Origin: Leptobrachium leishanense
Taxonomy: Eukaryota > Chordata > Amphibia > Anura > Megophryidae
Direction of reading: 5' to 3'
Assembly (NCBI GenBank): GCA_009667805.1
Contig: CM019065.1
Coordinates: 13,870,952-13,934,951 of the forward strand
DNA length: 64,000 nucleotides
Shown: in pieces, positions 50,965 through 61,600 of the stretch
Position numbering within the stretch: position 1 is the stretch's first letter
Layout of the letters: each line of letters begins with the position of its first letter
Program-made: the position numbers and the translations under genes
The notes under the pieces: generated by a model
The model's database searches: none
What the model was told of the DNA's origin: nothing
The model's input: only the letters and a program-made list of their open reading frames with translations

Positions 50965-51523
50965 TTAAGCATTTTTCTGAATATTTTTTTTTTTTATAAA
51001 TCCCTTTTTTTTTTTTTTAAGTTTAGTTATTTTTTCTGTAACAGCCCTCTTTATTATTCCCTGGACCTCATATGCAAATTTCAGACATTGTCGCTCAGCA
51101 GTTTCTTTGCAAACAGTCAGGGTTATTCAAAGAGCCCCGAATTGCTTGAGAAAGCGTTCGGTTACCTTTCCTGGCCATTCGGCTATCCAGAGAGCAGGCA
51201 ATTCACCAAATCCTGGCGAATTGCCTGAACATACGGTGCCTGTTCGGTGCCTGTTCGAGGGCAGTGAAATCCCCATGAAAAAGCACTGCTATTCAGAGAA
51301 CACAAACCAGCAGTGAAATGTTCCCCTAATGCCCTGCCATTCAGTGGTTTAATTCGGCAGGTTTATTCAGGAGAATCCCATAGACTTCAATGTTAAAAAT
51401 ATTCCTGTTTTAATTCAATATCTAATAAACTGTTCATTATAAAATTCTGCAGTAAAGAGTCTCTTTATTTATAGATTTTTTAGAATATTTTAATCACTTT
51501 TCTTAATTTTTTTTATTTTTTAA

Positions 51524-52756
51524 CCACTTCAATGCGGAGGACGTGCTCAGCGCGTCCTCCGCATTACCGCTGCTGTGCGGAGGACGCGCTGAGCGCGTCC
51601 TCCCATTGGGGTCAGCGTTCGGCCGGGTTCCGGCCGATCGCTGGCCCCCCCGGTGCGGGCTGACATCCTCGATGTCAGCCCGGCATCCGGAACCGCAGCC
51701 GCCGGAATTAGGTGTCATCGCGGCAGCGCGATGACACCTAATTCAGGCGCCCCCCCCGCATGTGCGGAGGAGGCGCCTGAAAGGGAGGGGGGGAGGTCCT
51801 TCGGACCTCTCTCCCTCCCGATCGGCGGCGTTGCGGGGGTTAACCCAGGCACCATTTGGAAGGGCACAGCCTGCCCTTCCAAATGGTGCCTGGCATTAAC
51901 CCCTGGGGAGCCGGATCGCGAATCGGCGCTGAAAAGCGCCGGTTCACGATCCTTTCCCGGAGCTGGCCGACATCTTGGATGTCGGCCATGCCTCCGGGAA
52001 CTCCCCCTGAGGACTGGCGTCATCGTGCGTAGCACGATGACGCCAGTCCTAGAGTTAACCCCTAACTGCCACCAACGGTGGAGATAGGGAGTTCCAATGA
52101 ACTCCCTATCTCCCGATCCGTGGCAGTTAGGGGTTAATGTTTGGTATGGTTGGATCAGCCAGAGCATGGCCGTTCCAACGATACCAAACATGAAAGTGAA
52201 AAAGTTTTTTTAAAAAAAATTAAAATTAAAAATATAAATATATTTAAAAAAAAATTATAAAAAAAAAAAATAAGCATTTTTTTTTCTTTTTTTTGGTTCG
52301 TTAATGCAGCAATATTGTTCCCATTTCAATTATAATGTGAACAATGATGCTGCACTAACGATTTTTGTATGCGGTGCGTTTGTTAAAAATCGCGTAATTT
52401 TCCCCAAAGAAAAATGTAACGAGACCCCATCTCTAATTTTTTTAACAAGCGCACCCCATACAAAATATAACCGCAATTGCTCGCATGTTAAAATGTAAAA
52501 AAAAACACTTTACACGTTGTAAATTATTGAAAATACATATTTTATTGCATTTTTTGTTATAATATACAGACATGACATAACGTATACATATAATAATGAC
52601 ATATTATGAATCTACCGAGTCTGACGGAAAGAACGATATATAATATGTCTGGGTAATATACTAAAATAAGCCTTCAAAACACGTTTAAACATGATGAGCA
52701 AAACCGGTAAAAATGACCTCAGCACAGAGGTGTGAAAAGCCTCAGCAGCGAAAGGG
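51524..52756 (+). mobile_element. 1.23-kb TTAA-target (piggyBac-like) element studded with hairpins
   Basis: The ends CCACTTCAATGCGGAGG and CAGCAGCGAAAGGG are bordered by TTAA (51520-51523, 52757-52760). At least seven perfect short hairpins follow one another in the left 650 bp. The right half is AT-rich and shares the GTGAACAATGATGCTGCAC block with the other long copies. No transposase. Confidence 0.88.
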
Positions 52757-52846
52757 TTAAAAGTCCATTTTTTTTAAATTTATTTTGTTAAGTTTACTTA
52801 TTTTTTCTGTAACAGCCCTTTTTATTATCATTCCCTGGACCTGTAT

Positions 52847-53345
52847 ATAGTCACTATGTTACATGTTTACAGGTGCATTCTGTATATAGTAACTGTGTTA
52901 CATGTTTACAGGTGCATTCTGTATATAGTCACTATGTCACATGTTTACAGGTGCATTCTGTATATAGTCACTATGTCACATGTTTACAGGTGCATTCTGT
53001 ATATAGTAACTGTGTTACATGTTTACAGGTGCATTCTGTATACAGTCACTTTGTTACATGTTTACAGGTGCATTCTGTATATAGTCACTGTGTTACATGT
53101 TTACAGGTGCATTCTGTATATAGTCACTATGTTACATGTTTACAGGTGCATTCTGTATATAGTCACTGTTACATGTTTACAGGCGCATTCTGTATATAGT
53201 CACTGTGTTACATGTTTACAGGTGCATTCTGTATATAGTCACTGTGTCACATGTTTACAGGTGCATTCTGTATATAGTCACTGTTACATGTTTACAGGCG
53301 CATTCTGTATATAGTCACTATGTTACATGTTTACAAGTGCATTCC
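52847..53345. repeat. 39-bp L2-derived minisatellite, part 2
   Basis: About 13 more units, some 36 bp long (lacking GTG), running directly into the LINE's coding end at 53345. Confidence 0.95.
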
Positions 53346-54565
53346 GTATTGAGGTATGTTAATAGGGAGCTCTTGAGTGACTTTAGACTGGGGGAAGATT
53401 TGATGGTGTTTTGGAGGTTATTCTATAAATGCGGTGCTCTGTAGGAAAATGAGGACCGATCCACTTTCTTTTTGTATTGTGGTATTGCAAGTAAGGTGCT
53501 GGTCCTGGATCGGATGTTATAGGATGAGGGAACTGCTGGAGGAAGCAGCCTATTCAGGTCGGGTGGTAGCTTCCCAGAAAAGCTCTTAAACACCAGGTTG
53601 GAAAGGTGAAGGGTGCGTTTAGACTCCAGCGATGGCCAGTTTAGCTCTTGTAACATGTCACAATGGTGGGTCATGTAGTTACATTGTAGCACAAAGCGGC
53701 AGAATGTGTTATACAATGTAGTAAGTTTCTGGAGGTGTGTTTGCGGGGCGGCCGCATACACTACATCTCCGTAATCAATAGCCGGCATGAGCATTTGTTG
53801 TACAATCTGCTTTCTTACCGCGGGGCTCAGGCAGGATTTGTTTCTGTACAGGGCACCTAGTTTGGGGTAAAGTTTAGATGAGAGTTTTTCGATGTGGGGC
53901 CAAAGGATAGATTAGGGTCCAACCTCATACCTAGATATTTGAGAGAAGTGACTGTGGTCAGCGTGACATTTGATTTTGTCCCAACACATAGATGGGGTGT
54001 TTGCAATTTGTGTAGTTTAGGTTTTGTTCCAAAGAGCATCGTTACAGTTTTGTCAGTATTTAAAAAAAGTTTGTTGTGCTTGATCCACTTTTCTACCCCT
54101 GGGAATGGTTCTTGCAGCGCGGCCTCCAGCTGCGGGAGATTTGGTTTGCTGGTATAGATTACGGTGTCGTCTGTGTACATGTGTTGAGTTGAGGCTTTGC
54201 AGATGTTAGGCAGATCATTTATGAATATCGTGAATAGAAGGGGGCCAAGTATTGAGCCTTGGGGTACACCGCATGTGACAGGGAGGGGGAGGGAGGAGCT
54301 CCCAGAAATGGACACATGTTGCGACCGATCTGACACATATGATTGAAACCAGGTTAGTGTGCGATCACCAATACCAGAGTTAAGTTTTTCTAACAAGATC
54401 CCATGGTCTACTGTGTCAAAGGCCTTGGCAAAATCAAGGAAGATGGCTCCAGTTAGGTTTCCTTGTTCCATGCCAGCTTGGATATCATTGCAGACTTTTA
54501 AAAGGGCAGTTGTGGTTGAGTGATTTGGACGAAAGCCTGATTGATCCGTGGTTAAGTAGTTCCAA
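53346..54565 (-). pseudogene. L2-type reverse transcriptase remnant
   Basis: The minus strand encodes the FLDFAKAFDTVDH, GVPQGSILGP and MYTDDTVIY blocks (53857-54471) and, in another frame, the C-terminal part (53423-53794). Ala to Thr in the YADD box (YTDD), frameshifts and loss of the whole endonuclease leave it dead. It is about 90% identical by eye to the copy at 37509. Confidence 0.92.
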
Positions 54566-55057
54566 ACATATAAGATCCAATGAATGATAATAAAAAGGTC
54601 CGTTACAGAAAAAAGAAAAAAGCGATTAAAAAAACAACGAAAAGAATGTTGCCGAAAAAATTCCCAATAATGCCTAAAAGATCCTAAACAAATCTATAAA
54701 TAAGAGACTTTTTGCTGCAGATTAAAATAATAAACAGTTTATTAGATATTGGATTAAAACAGGAATATTTTTAACATTGAAACCTATGGGATTCGCCTGA
54801 ATAAACCTGCCATATGAAACCACTGAACAGCAGGGCATTTCACTGACGTTTCTCTGCTGTTCGGTGTCTGTTAATAGATTATCCATTGCTTCTCTATGGG
54901 GGGTTTCACTGCCCTCGAACAGGCACCGTACTGGCTGGCAGTTCCCCAAAATTTGGAATCCTGTCTGCTTTCTGAATATCCGAATGGCCCCAAAATGTCA
55001 CCGTTCGGGGAAATTCACTGTTCAGTCAGTGGCATTTCGGTGCTCTCTGAATAACCA

Positions 55058-55316
55058 CTAAAATACTGTATATATTTCAGAGCTTTTTTTATCTAAAGCA
55101 AAGAGGCAGTTTGCCTATCAGACACTGGGTGGCAGTATAACACCACATAAAAGCTATACTTAAACTGGAATCTGTATTGAAAACGATTTAGACAGTTACA
55201 GGGTCCTCCCTCCTTCTGTTCTGTGTGTGTAACGTGTATGTATATTTCTTATTCTGTCTCTCCCATTGTACAGCGCTATGGAACCTGTTGGCGCTTTATA
55301 AATGCTTGTCACTGTA
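55058..55316 (+). other. Short unassigned region with L2/SINE-type tail
   Basis: 55262-55305 (TTGTACAGCGCTATGGAACC, then TTGGCGCTTTATAAAT) is the 3' tail common to many tRNA-SINEs and L2-type LINEs. No promoter boxes of a SINE were identified upstream. Confidence 0.45.
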
Positions 55317-55419
55317 GCCTCTACCACTTCTACTGGAAGGCTGTTCCATGTATCCACCACCCTCTCAGTAAAATAATGCTTCCTGATGTTACTTTTAACC
55401 CTTTGCCCCTCTAATCTAA

Positions 55420-55866
55420 GGCTGCTGTCAGACGAGCGTAGTGTTCACGTCCGTGATTGCGCCTAAAAGTACGTCCGTGATAGCATGACAGAAAGTCCAT
55501 CGGAGCCCGACACATGAAGTACGTCCGCACTGAACTGCGGACGCACAACGGCCGCGGCCCACGGACGCAAGGCAGGCAAGAACGTACAACTCCTAGAACG
55601 GCCGCACAAAGTGCACTGCGTCCGCAACGTCCGCATAGCTTTGTGTGTGAGTGATGGAACGTGGTCAGACGGACTGCATTTATACGTCCAGCATTTTTCA
55701 CGGACAAAATGGTTTTGCTTTTTATTTTATTTTCCCTCCTACATCCGTCAAAATATACGTCAGTGAAGAAACGGACTGTGTGGCCACTACTGTGTCTTCC
55801 GTACTGACGTACGTCCGTGTGCACCGACGTACAGTCTGTAGAAATCACGCTCGTCTGACCTTAGCC
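55420..55866. mobile_element. 447-bp MITE with GTCAGACGAGCG termini
   Basis: Inverted ends GGCTGCTGTCAGACGAGCG and CGCTCGTCTGACCTTAGCC, related to the MITE at 50540. Flanks are CTAA and TTAG rather than a clean TTAA. The interior repeats ACGTCCG motifs on both strands. Confidence 0.85.
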
Positions 55867-55875
55867 TTAGACTAT

Positions 55876-56771
55876 CAGGGTAATTCAAAGAGATTCGAAA
55901 AGTCACCGCACGTTCGGTGACTTTTCGTTCTCTTCAATTCGTATGCTTTTGCCGATGCCATTTCGGTGACCCTGCGGTGTATTCAGCAAACACCACAGGG
56001 TCCCCGCATTGCAGGGAAAAGCTGCCGCAAACCTGACGAAAACTCACTGCAAAACCCACCGAATGCACGTCGAAAACCTGCAAAAACATCTGCATTAACC
56101 CGTCGAAAAACCCGAGCAAGAGCCGATCACACGCAGCGAAGCAGCCGACACCGCAGAGGAGGCAGTGAATAAATTAGCAAAACAGTTTGCTTGAATGTTT
56201 GAAAATGAAAAGCTGTTTGCAAAGAAACTACTGAGCGAAAATGTCTGAAATTGACATATGAGGTCCAGGTAATGATAATAAAGAGGGCTGTTACAGAAAA
56301 AATAAGTAAACTTAAAAATATGAAAAAAAGAAAAAGAAAATCGGACTTTAAAAAAAAATCCAGAAAAATGCTTAAAATATCCTAAAAAATCTATAAATAA
56401 AGAGACTCTTTACTGCAGAATTTTATAATGAACAGTTTATTAGATATTGAATTAAAACGGGAATATTTTTAACATTGAAGTCTATGGGATTCTCCTGAAT
56501 AAACCTGCCGAATTAAACCACCGAATGGCAGGGCATTAGGGGAACCTTTCACTGCTGGTTTGTGTCTCTGAATAGCCGAAGGCAGTCTTTTCATGGGATT
56601 TCACTGCCCTCGAACAGGCACCGAACAGGCACCGTATGTGCCGGCAATTCGCCAGGATTGGCAAATTGCCTGCTCTCTGGATAGCCGAATGGCCAGGAAA
56701 GGTGACAGAACACTGATTTTCAGCGTTCGGTTACCTTTCTCAAACAATTCGGATCTCTTTGAATAACCCTG
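55876..56771. mobile_element. 896-bp TATTCAG-family element, TAT duplication
   Basis: CAGGGTAATTCAAAGAG opens and CTCTTTGAATAACCCTG closes it, with TAT at 55873-55875 and 56772-56774. The CR1 target has one TAT. It contains the family's CTACTGAGCGAAAATG and ATAAACCTGCCG blocks. Confidence 0.93.
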
Positions 56772-56828
56772 TATGTCCTCTTGTTTTTCTACTTTGTTTC
56801 CTTTAAAATATACTCCCTTCCTCTACCT

Positions 56829-57483
56829 CAGGTCTCAAAATTTCCACTCGCCTATTTGGCGAGTACAAATTAAGTGAGGGTGAGTGGAAATACACACACA
56901 GGCAGCACAATAAATTAGTTTGTGCTGCGTATTCCAGCGGTGCCACCATGCAGTCCCCCCCTTTCCCAGGCTGCACAGTGGCAGGGATCAGCTGCCTAAC
57001 CTCACCCAGCTCGTCTGTGTCACTGGCAGGGGGTGGAGAGGAGCTTCCCTGCTTCCTTGCTCTGCTCACACTGGGGTCTGATGACTGGGTATACATGTAT
57101 CTGGGGTCTGATGACTGGGTATACATGTATCTGGGGTATGATGACTGGGTATACATGTATCTGGAGTCTGATGTCTGGGTATACATGTATCTGGGGTCTG
57201 ATGTCTGGGTATACATGTATCTGGGGTCTGATGTCTGGGTATACATGTATCTGGGGTCTGATGTCTGGGTATACATGTATCTGGGGTCTGATGTCTGGGT
57301 ATTAATGTTATTTTTGTAACTTTATTCTAAATAAAACCTTTAACAGTGTAATTTCATAAGATAATTTGAGAGTGTGTGTTTAGGGGCAGAGTTAAGGGCT
57401 GGGTAGGGGTTAGGTGGAGCAACTGGTGGCGAGTAACTCTTATGGCCTGGTTAGTAGCTTGGGACTTGAAATTTTGAGCCCCG
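56829..57483. mobile_element. 655-bp hAT MITE with internal minisatellite
   Basis: The ends CAGGTCTCAAAATTTC and GAAATTTTGAGCCCCG are inverted repeats, and CTCTACCT is duplicated exactly (56821-56828, 57484-57491). A 30-bp minisatellite (57074-57303, eight units of CTGGGGTCTGATGTCTGGGT plus TATACATGTAT) lies inside. Its open frames are not genes. Confidence 0.95.
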
Positions 57484-57640
57484 CTCTACCTTGTGGATTC
57501 CCTTTACGTATTTAAATGTTTCTATCATATCTCCTCTGTCTCGTCTTTTTTCCAAGCTGTACATGTTAAGATCATTAACCCTTTCCTGGTAACTTTTCTC
57601 CTTCAAGCCGTACACCATTTTAGTAGCCCTTCTCTGAACT

Positions 57641-57852
57641 AGACATGGGCACAGCATTTTTTTTTTTTTTCGTTTAGTTTAGTTTTGGATTTTTTTTCTA
57701 TTTTGGGTCAATTCAATCATTTTTGTTTTGGGTCGATCGTTATTTTACCGCGATTCGTATTTTCAGACTGATCTCAAATTTAGAAACTGGGGTATCGTTT
57801 TTGGATCACATTGTTTTCCATCTTATGGGTTATTTAGTTTTTTTGATCAATT
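57641..57852 (+). mobile_element. Possible hAT end (AGACATGGGCAC), truncated
   Basis: TAGACATGGGCACAGC followed by a T-run and TTTCG-like simple sequence resembles the element at 14313. No right end. Confidence 0.35.
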
Positions 57853-58379
57853 AGGGTGTTATTCAGAGAGATTCAAAATGTCGCCGCACGTTCGGTGCCC
57901 TTTCGTTCCCCACACTTCGGGGCGATTCTAGTTCGCCACCTTGCGATGTGTTCAGCAAGCACCGCAGGGTCCCCGTAGTGCAGGGAAAACTCACCACAAA
58001 CCCGACGAACACTCGCCGAAACTGCCACAAAACCCCACCGAACACGCTGGAAAATCTGAGGAGCCGCCGATCACAACGCAGAGCAGCCGCCGAAAAAATC
58101 CGACAAGCAGGCGAACGGGGTGAAAAAAAAAAAACCGTACGCTTGAACGTTTCTAAATTGAAACGCTGTTTGCAAAAAGACTACTGAACGAAAATGCCTG
58201 GAATTTATATATAAGATTCAATGAATGATAATTAAACGGTCTATTACAGGAAAAAGAAGATATGATTAAAAAAAAATTGCCTAAAAGATCCTAAAAAAAA
58301 ATCAATAAAGAGACTTTTTGCTGCAGATTAAAATAATAAACGGTTTATTGGATACTAGGTGTAAAGCCTGCCCAGAGGG

Positions 58380-58860
58380 CAGTCTATTGATAAGTGTGGT
58401 GCGTTGTGTTTGGTTCGGTGCCATTTATTGTGCTGTGTTTGGCTCTGTGCTCGGCTCTGTGCCGTTTATTCTGTTGTGCTCGGCTCTGTGCCGTCTATTG
58501 TACTGTGCTCGGCTCTGTGGAGTTTATTGTGCACGGCTCTGTGGCGTTTATTCTGTTTTGCTCGGCTCTGTGCTGGGCTCTGCACATCGGCTCTGTGCTC
58601 TGCTCCGTGCCGTATATTGTGCTCTGCTTTTTATTGTGCTCTGCGCCGTTTATTGTGTTGTGCTTGGTTCTGTGCTCGGCGCCGTTTATTGTGCTGTGCT
58701 TTGCTCTGTGGCATTTATTGTGCTGTGCTTGGCTCTGTGGCGTTTATTGTGCTCGGCTCTGTGGCGTTTATTGTGCTCGGCTCTGTGGCGTTTATTGTGC
58801 TCGGCTCTGTGCCTTTAATGGGTTGTGCTCTGCTCTGTGCCATCTATTGTGCTCTGCTTG
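58380..58860 (+). repeat. ~29-bp minisatellite
   Basis: Degenerate units of GGCTCTGTGCCGTTTATTGT plus GCTGTGCTC, of variable length. Confidence 0.88.
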
Positions 58861-58864
58861 GCGC

Positions 58865-59555
58865 TCTGCACTCGGCGCTGGGCTGTGTTCAGGTACTGGG
58901 CTCAGGCGCTGGGCTCTGCGCTCAGGCGCTGGGCTCTGCGCTCAGGCTCTGCGCTCAGGCGCTGGGCTCAGGCGCTGGGCTCTGCGCTCAGGCGCTGGGC
59001 TCAGGCGCTGGGCTCTGCGCTCAGGTGCTGGGCTCTGCGCTCAGGCTCTGCGCTCAGGCGCTGGGCTCAGGCGCTGGGCTCTGCGCTCAGGCGCTGGGCT
59101 CAGGCGCTGGGCTCTGCGCTCAGGCGCTGGGCTCTGCACTCAGGCGCTGGGCTCTGCGCTCAGGCGCTGGGCTCAGGCGCTGGGCTCAGGCGCTGGGCTC
59201 TGCGCTCAGGCGCTGGGCTCTGCGCTCAGGCGCTGGGCTCAGGCGCTGGGCTCAGGCGCTGGGCTCTGCGCTCAGGCGCTGGGCTCTGCGCTCAGGCGCT
59301 GGGCTCAGGTGCTGGGCTCTGCGCTCAGGCGCTGGGCTCAGGTGCTGGGCTCAGGCGCTGGGCTCTGCGCTCAGGCGCTGGGCTCAGGCGCTGGGCTCTG
59401 CGCTCAGGCGCTGGGCTCAGGCGCTGGGCTCTGCGCTCAGGCGCTGGGCTCAGGCGCTGGGCTCGGGCGCTGGGCTCAGGCGCTGGGCTCGTGCGCTGGG
59501 CTCTGCGCTCAGGCGCTGGGCTCGGGCGCTCAGGCGCTGGGCTCAGGCGCGTGGC
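58865..59555 (+). repeat. 13/20-bp minisatellite
   Basis: Mix of the 13-mer CAGGCGCTGGGCT and the 20-mer CAGGCGCTGGGCTCTGCGCT. The W-A-Q-A-L-G-S frames are artefacts. Confidence 0.95.
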
Positions 59556-59755
59556 AACCTCCGTAACAGGCTGTTGCGGTTGGATGCGCGCGCGCCACCT
59601 GCCGCAGCACGCCCAAAGCGTCCAACGGAGGTTGGATGCGCGTGCAGCAAACCTCCGTAGGACGCTTTGGGCGTGCTGCGACGGGTGGCGCGCGCGCACC
59701 GGCTGCGCGCGCATCCAACCGCCACAGCACCCCGTGGGCTGCGCGCATGTGCAGT
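59556..59755. repeat. GC-rich inverted repeat
   Basis: Arms at about 59586-59635 and 59648-59697 pair (GCGCGCCACCTGCCGCAGCA and complement with few mismatches), with CCTCCGTA-type repeats at the tips. Confidence 0.85.
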
Positions 59756-59756
59756 C

Positions 59757-59757
59757 C

Positions 59758-59797
<40 letters not shown>

Positions 59798-59860
59798 TGT
59801 AACCCCATGTGGATATATATACACACACATATATGGTTGTTACAGTGTGTGTGTGTATGG
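59757..59860 (+). repeat. (TA)n(CA)n microsatellite
   Basis: TA and CA runs, then ATATATACACACACATATAT and a TG run. Confidence 0.97.
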
Positions 59861-59861
59861 C

Positions 59862-61600
59862 TGGCATCCAGGCTCAGGCGAGCCCCCGGCTCGGCTGGGC
59901 CTCTAGGCCCAGGCCAAGCCGGGGGCTCGCCTTAGCCTGGATGCCGGCCAAGCAAGTAGCTCGGCCGGCATCCAAGCTTGGGCGAGCCCCCGGCTTGGCT
60001 GGGGCCTAGAGGCCCAGCCGAGACGTGGACTCGCCTGAGCCTGGAGGACGCCCGAGCAGGCAATTCGGCCGGCCTCCATGCTTAGGTGAGTCCCCGGCTC
60101 GGCTGGGCCTCTAAGCCCAGGCCAAGCCGGGGGCTCGCCTAAGCATGGATACCGGCCGAGCAAGCAGGGTGGGTGTGGAGAGCACATACTCACCTACATC
60201 GGCCCTCCAGCGATGGCAGTCCTGCTTCCAGTGTCCTCTCTCTGTTGGTCACCGGTATGACATCACAAAAGCCTTTGACCCAGGGTCAAAGGCTTTCGTG
60301 ACGTCATACCGACGACCAACGGAGACACAGAGGACGCTGGAAGCGGGACCGCCATCGCTGGAGGAGCTAAGGGCCGATGTAGGTGAGTATGTGTAGGCAA
60401 CATCCTCCTACATTGGCCCTGAGCTCCAGCGGTGACCGTCCTCCGGCTGTCGCTGGCTGCTCGGCCGGCCTCTAGGCTTAGGCGAGTCCCCGGCTCGGCT
60501 GGGCCTTTAGGCCCGAGCCAAGCCGGGGGCTGGCCTGAGCCTGGAGGCCGGCCTAGCAGCCAGCGACAGCCGGAGGAAGTCACCGCTGGAGCTCCGGGCC
60601 AATGTAGGGGGATGTTGCCTACACATACTCACCGACATCGGCCCTTAGCTCCTCCAGCGATGGCGGTCCCGCTTCCTCTCTCTCTTCGTTGGTCGCCGGC
60701 ATGATGTAACGAAAGCCTTTGACACCGGCATTTTGACCCGGGGTCAAAGGCTTTCGTGACGTCATACCGGCGACCAACGGAGAAGGAGAAGACGCTGGAA
60801 GCGGGACCGCCATCGCTGGAGGAGCTAAGGGCCGATGTCGGTGAGTATGTGTGGACCGGTGGAGGACTCGAGGCCGATGTAGGTGAGTATATGCTCTCCA
60901 CACCCACCCTGCTTGCTCGGCCGGTTACCAAGCTTAGGTGAGCCCCCGGCTTGGCTTGGGCCTAGAGGACCTGTCGAGCCGGGGACTTGCCTGAGCATGG
61001 AGGCCGGTCGAGTTGCATGCTCGGGCGTCCTCCAGGCTCAAGCGAGTCCCCGGCTCGGCTGGGCCTCTAGGCCAACGCCAAGCCGGGGGCTCGCCTAAGC
61101 TTGGATACCGGCCGAGCAAGCAGGGTGGGTGTGGAGAGCACATACTCACCTACATTAGCCCTGAGCTCCAGCGGTGACTGTCCTCCGGCTGTCGCAGGCT
61201 GCTCGGCCAGGCTCAGGCGAGCCCCCGGCTTGGCTTGGGCCTACAGGCCCAGCCGAGCCGGGGGCTCGCCTAAGCCTGGAGGCCGGCCGAGCTGCCTGCG
61301 ACAGCCACCGCTGGAGCTCCGGGCCAATGTAGGGGGATGTTGCCTACACATACTCACCGACATCGGCCCTTAGCTCCTCCAGCGATGGTGGTCCCGCTTC
61401 CAGCGTCCTCTCTCTCTTCGTTGGTCGCCGGCATGATGTAACGAAAGCCTTTGACCCCGGCATTTTGACCCGGGGTCAAAGGCTTTCGTGACGTCATACC
61501 GGCGACCAACGGAGACAGAGAGGACGCTGGAAGCGGGACCGCCATCGCTGGAGGAGCTAAGGGCCGATGTCGGTGAGTATGTGTAGGCAACATCCTCTGG
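59862..61600. repeat. Block of GC-rich palindromes with splice-donor-like ends
   Basis: Alternating hairpins: GAGCCCCCGGCTCGGCTGGG types, and a TTTGACCC/GGGTCAAAGG hairpin flanked by GACGTCAT motifs at 60244-60320, 60693-60780 and 61420-61510. GGTGAGTAT occurs eight times in both orientations here. Confidence 0.85.

Larger units (their letters stand above)
50138..52843. mobile_element. Composite of two partial TATTCAG-family elements
   Basis: Two copies in tandem (50138-51117 and 51118-52843) each start CAGGGTTATTCAAAGAG. The unit resumes after CCCTGGACCTG at 52843, and TAT flanks both sides (50135-50137, 52844-52846). The first copy holds the TTAA MITE at 50540, the second the piggyBac-like element at 51524. 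Confidence 0.8.
49056..54565 (-). mobile_element. L2-type LINE copy 2 with expanded 3' minisatellite
   Basis: 5'-truncated at the LNPDQSG codons (54565), 3' tail at 49056. Target duplication ACATA (49051-49055 and 54566-54570). Its 3' part contains a 39-bp minisatellite that is a single unit in the copy at 37313, and this is split by a 2.7-kb insertion (50138-52843). Confidence 0.92.
43408..55057. mobile_element. TATTCAGAGAGC-family element, host of deep nesting
   Basis: The ends GGTGTTATTCAGAGAGC and GCTCTCTGAATAACCAC are inverted repeats that extend into ACCGAAATG. The element's own sequence lies at 43408-43731, 48985-49055 and 54566-55057. Joining these matches the copies at 15654 and 57853. 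The gaps are an LTR retrotransposon and an L2 LINE, each with its own target duplication. Confidence 0.85.
55317..57640 (-). pseudogene. CR1 LINE copy 3, in three pieces
   Basis: The minus strand matches the end of CR1 ORF2 (RVQRRATKMVYGLKEKS to VVDTWNSLPVEVVEA). The pieces are 55317-55419, 56772-56828 and 57492-57640, separated by a MITE pair (55420-55866 and 55876-56771) and by a hAT MITE (56829-57483). Rejoining them gives the uninterrupted order of the copy at 31057. The 5' side is cut at 57640. Confidence 0.93.

Noticed and set aside
49205..53345. Possible CRISPR-like array
   Set aside because: Units are contiguous with no unique spacers, the unit is LINE-derived, and the setting is a eukaryotic genome.
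58394..59802. Three overlapping frames of 325-418 codons
   Set aside because: They are translations of 13/20-bp and 29-bp repeats rich in Trp, Ala and Gly; repeat artefacts.
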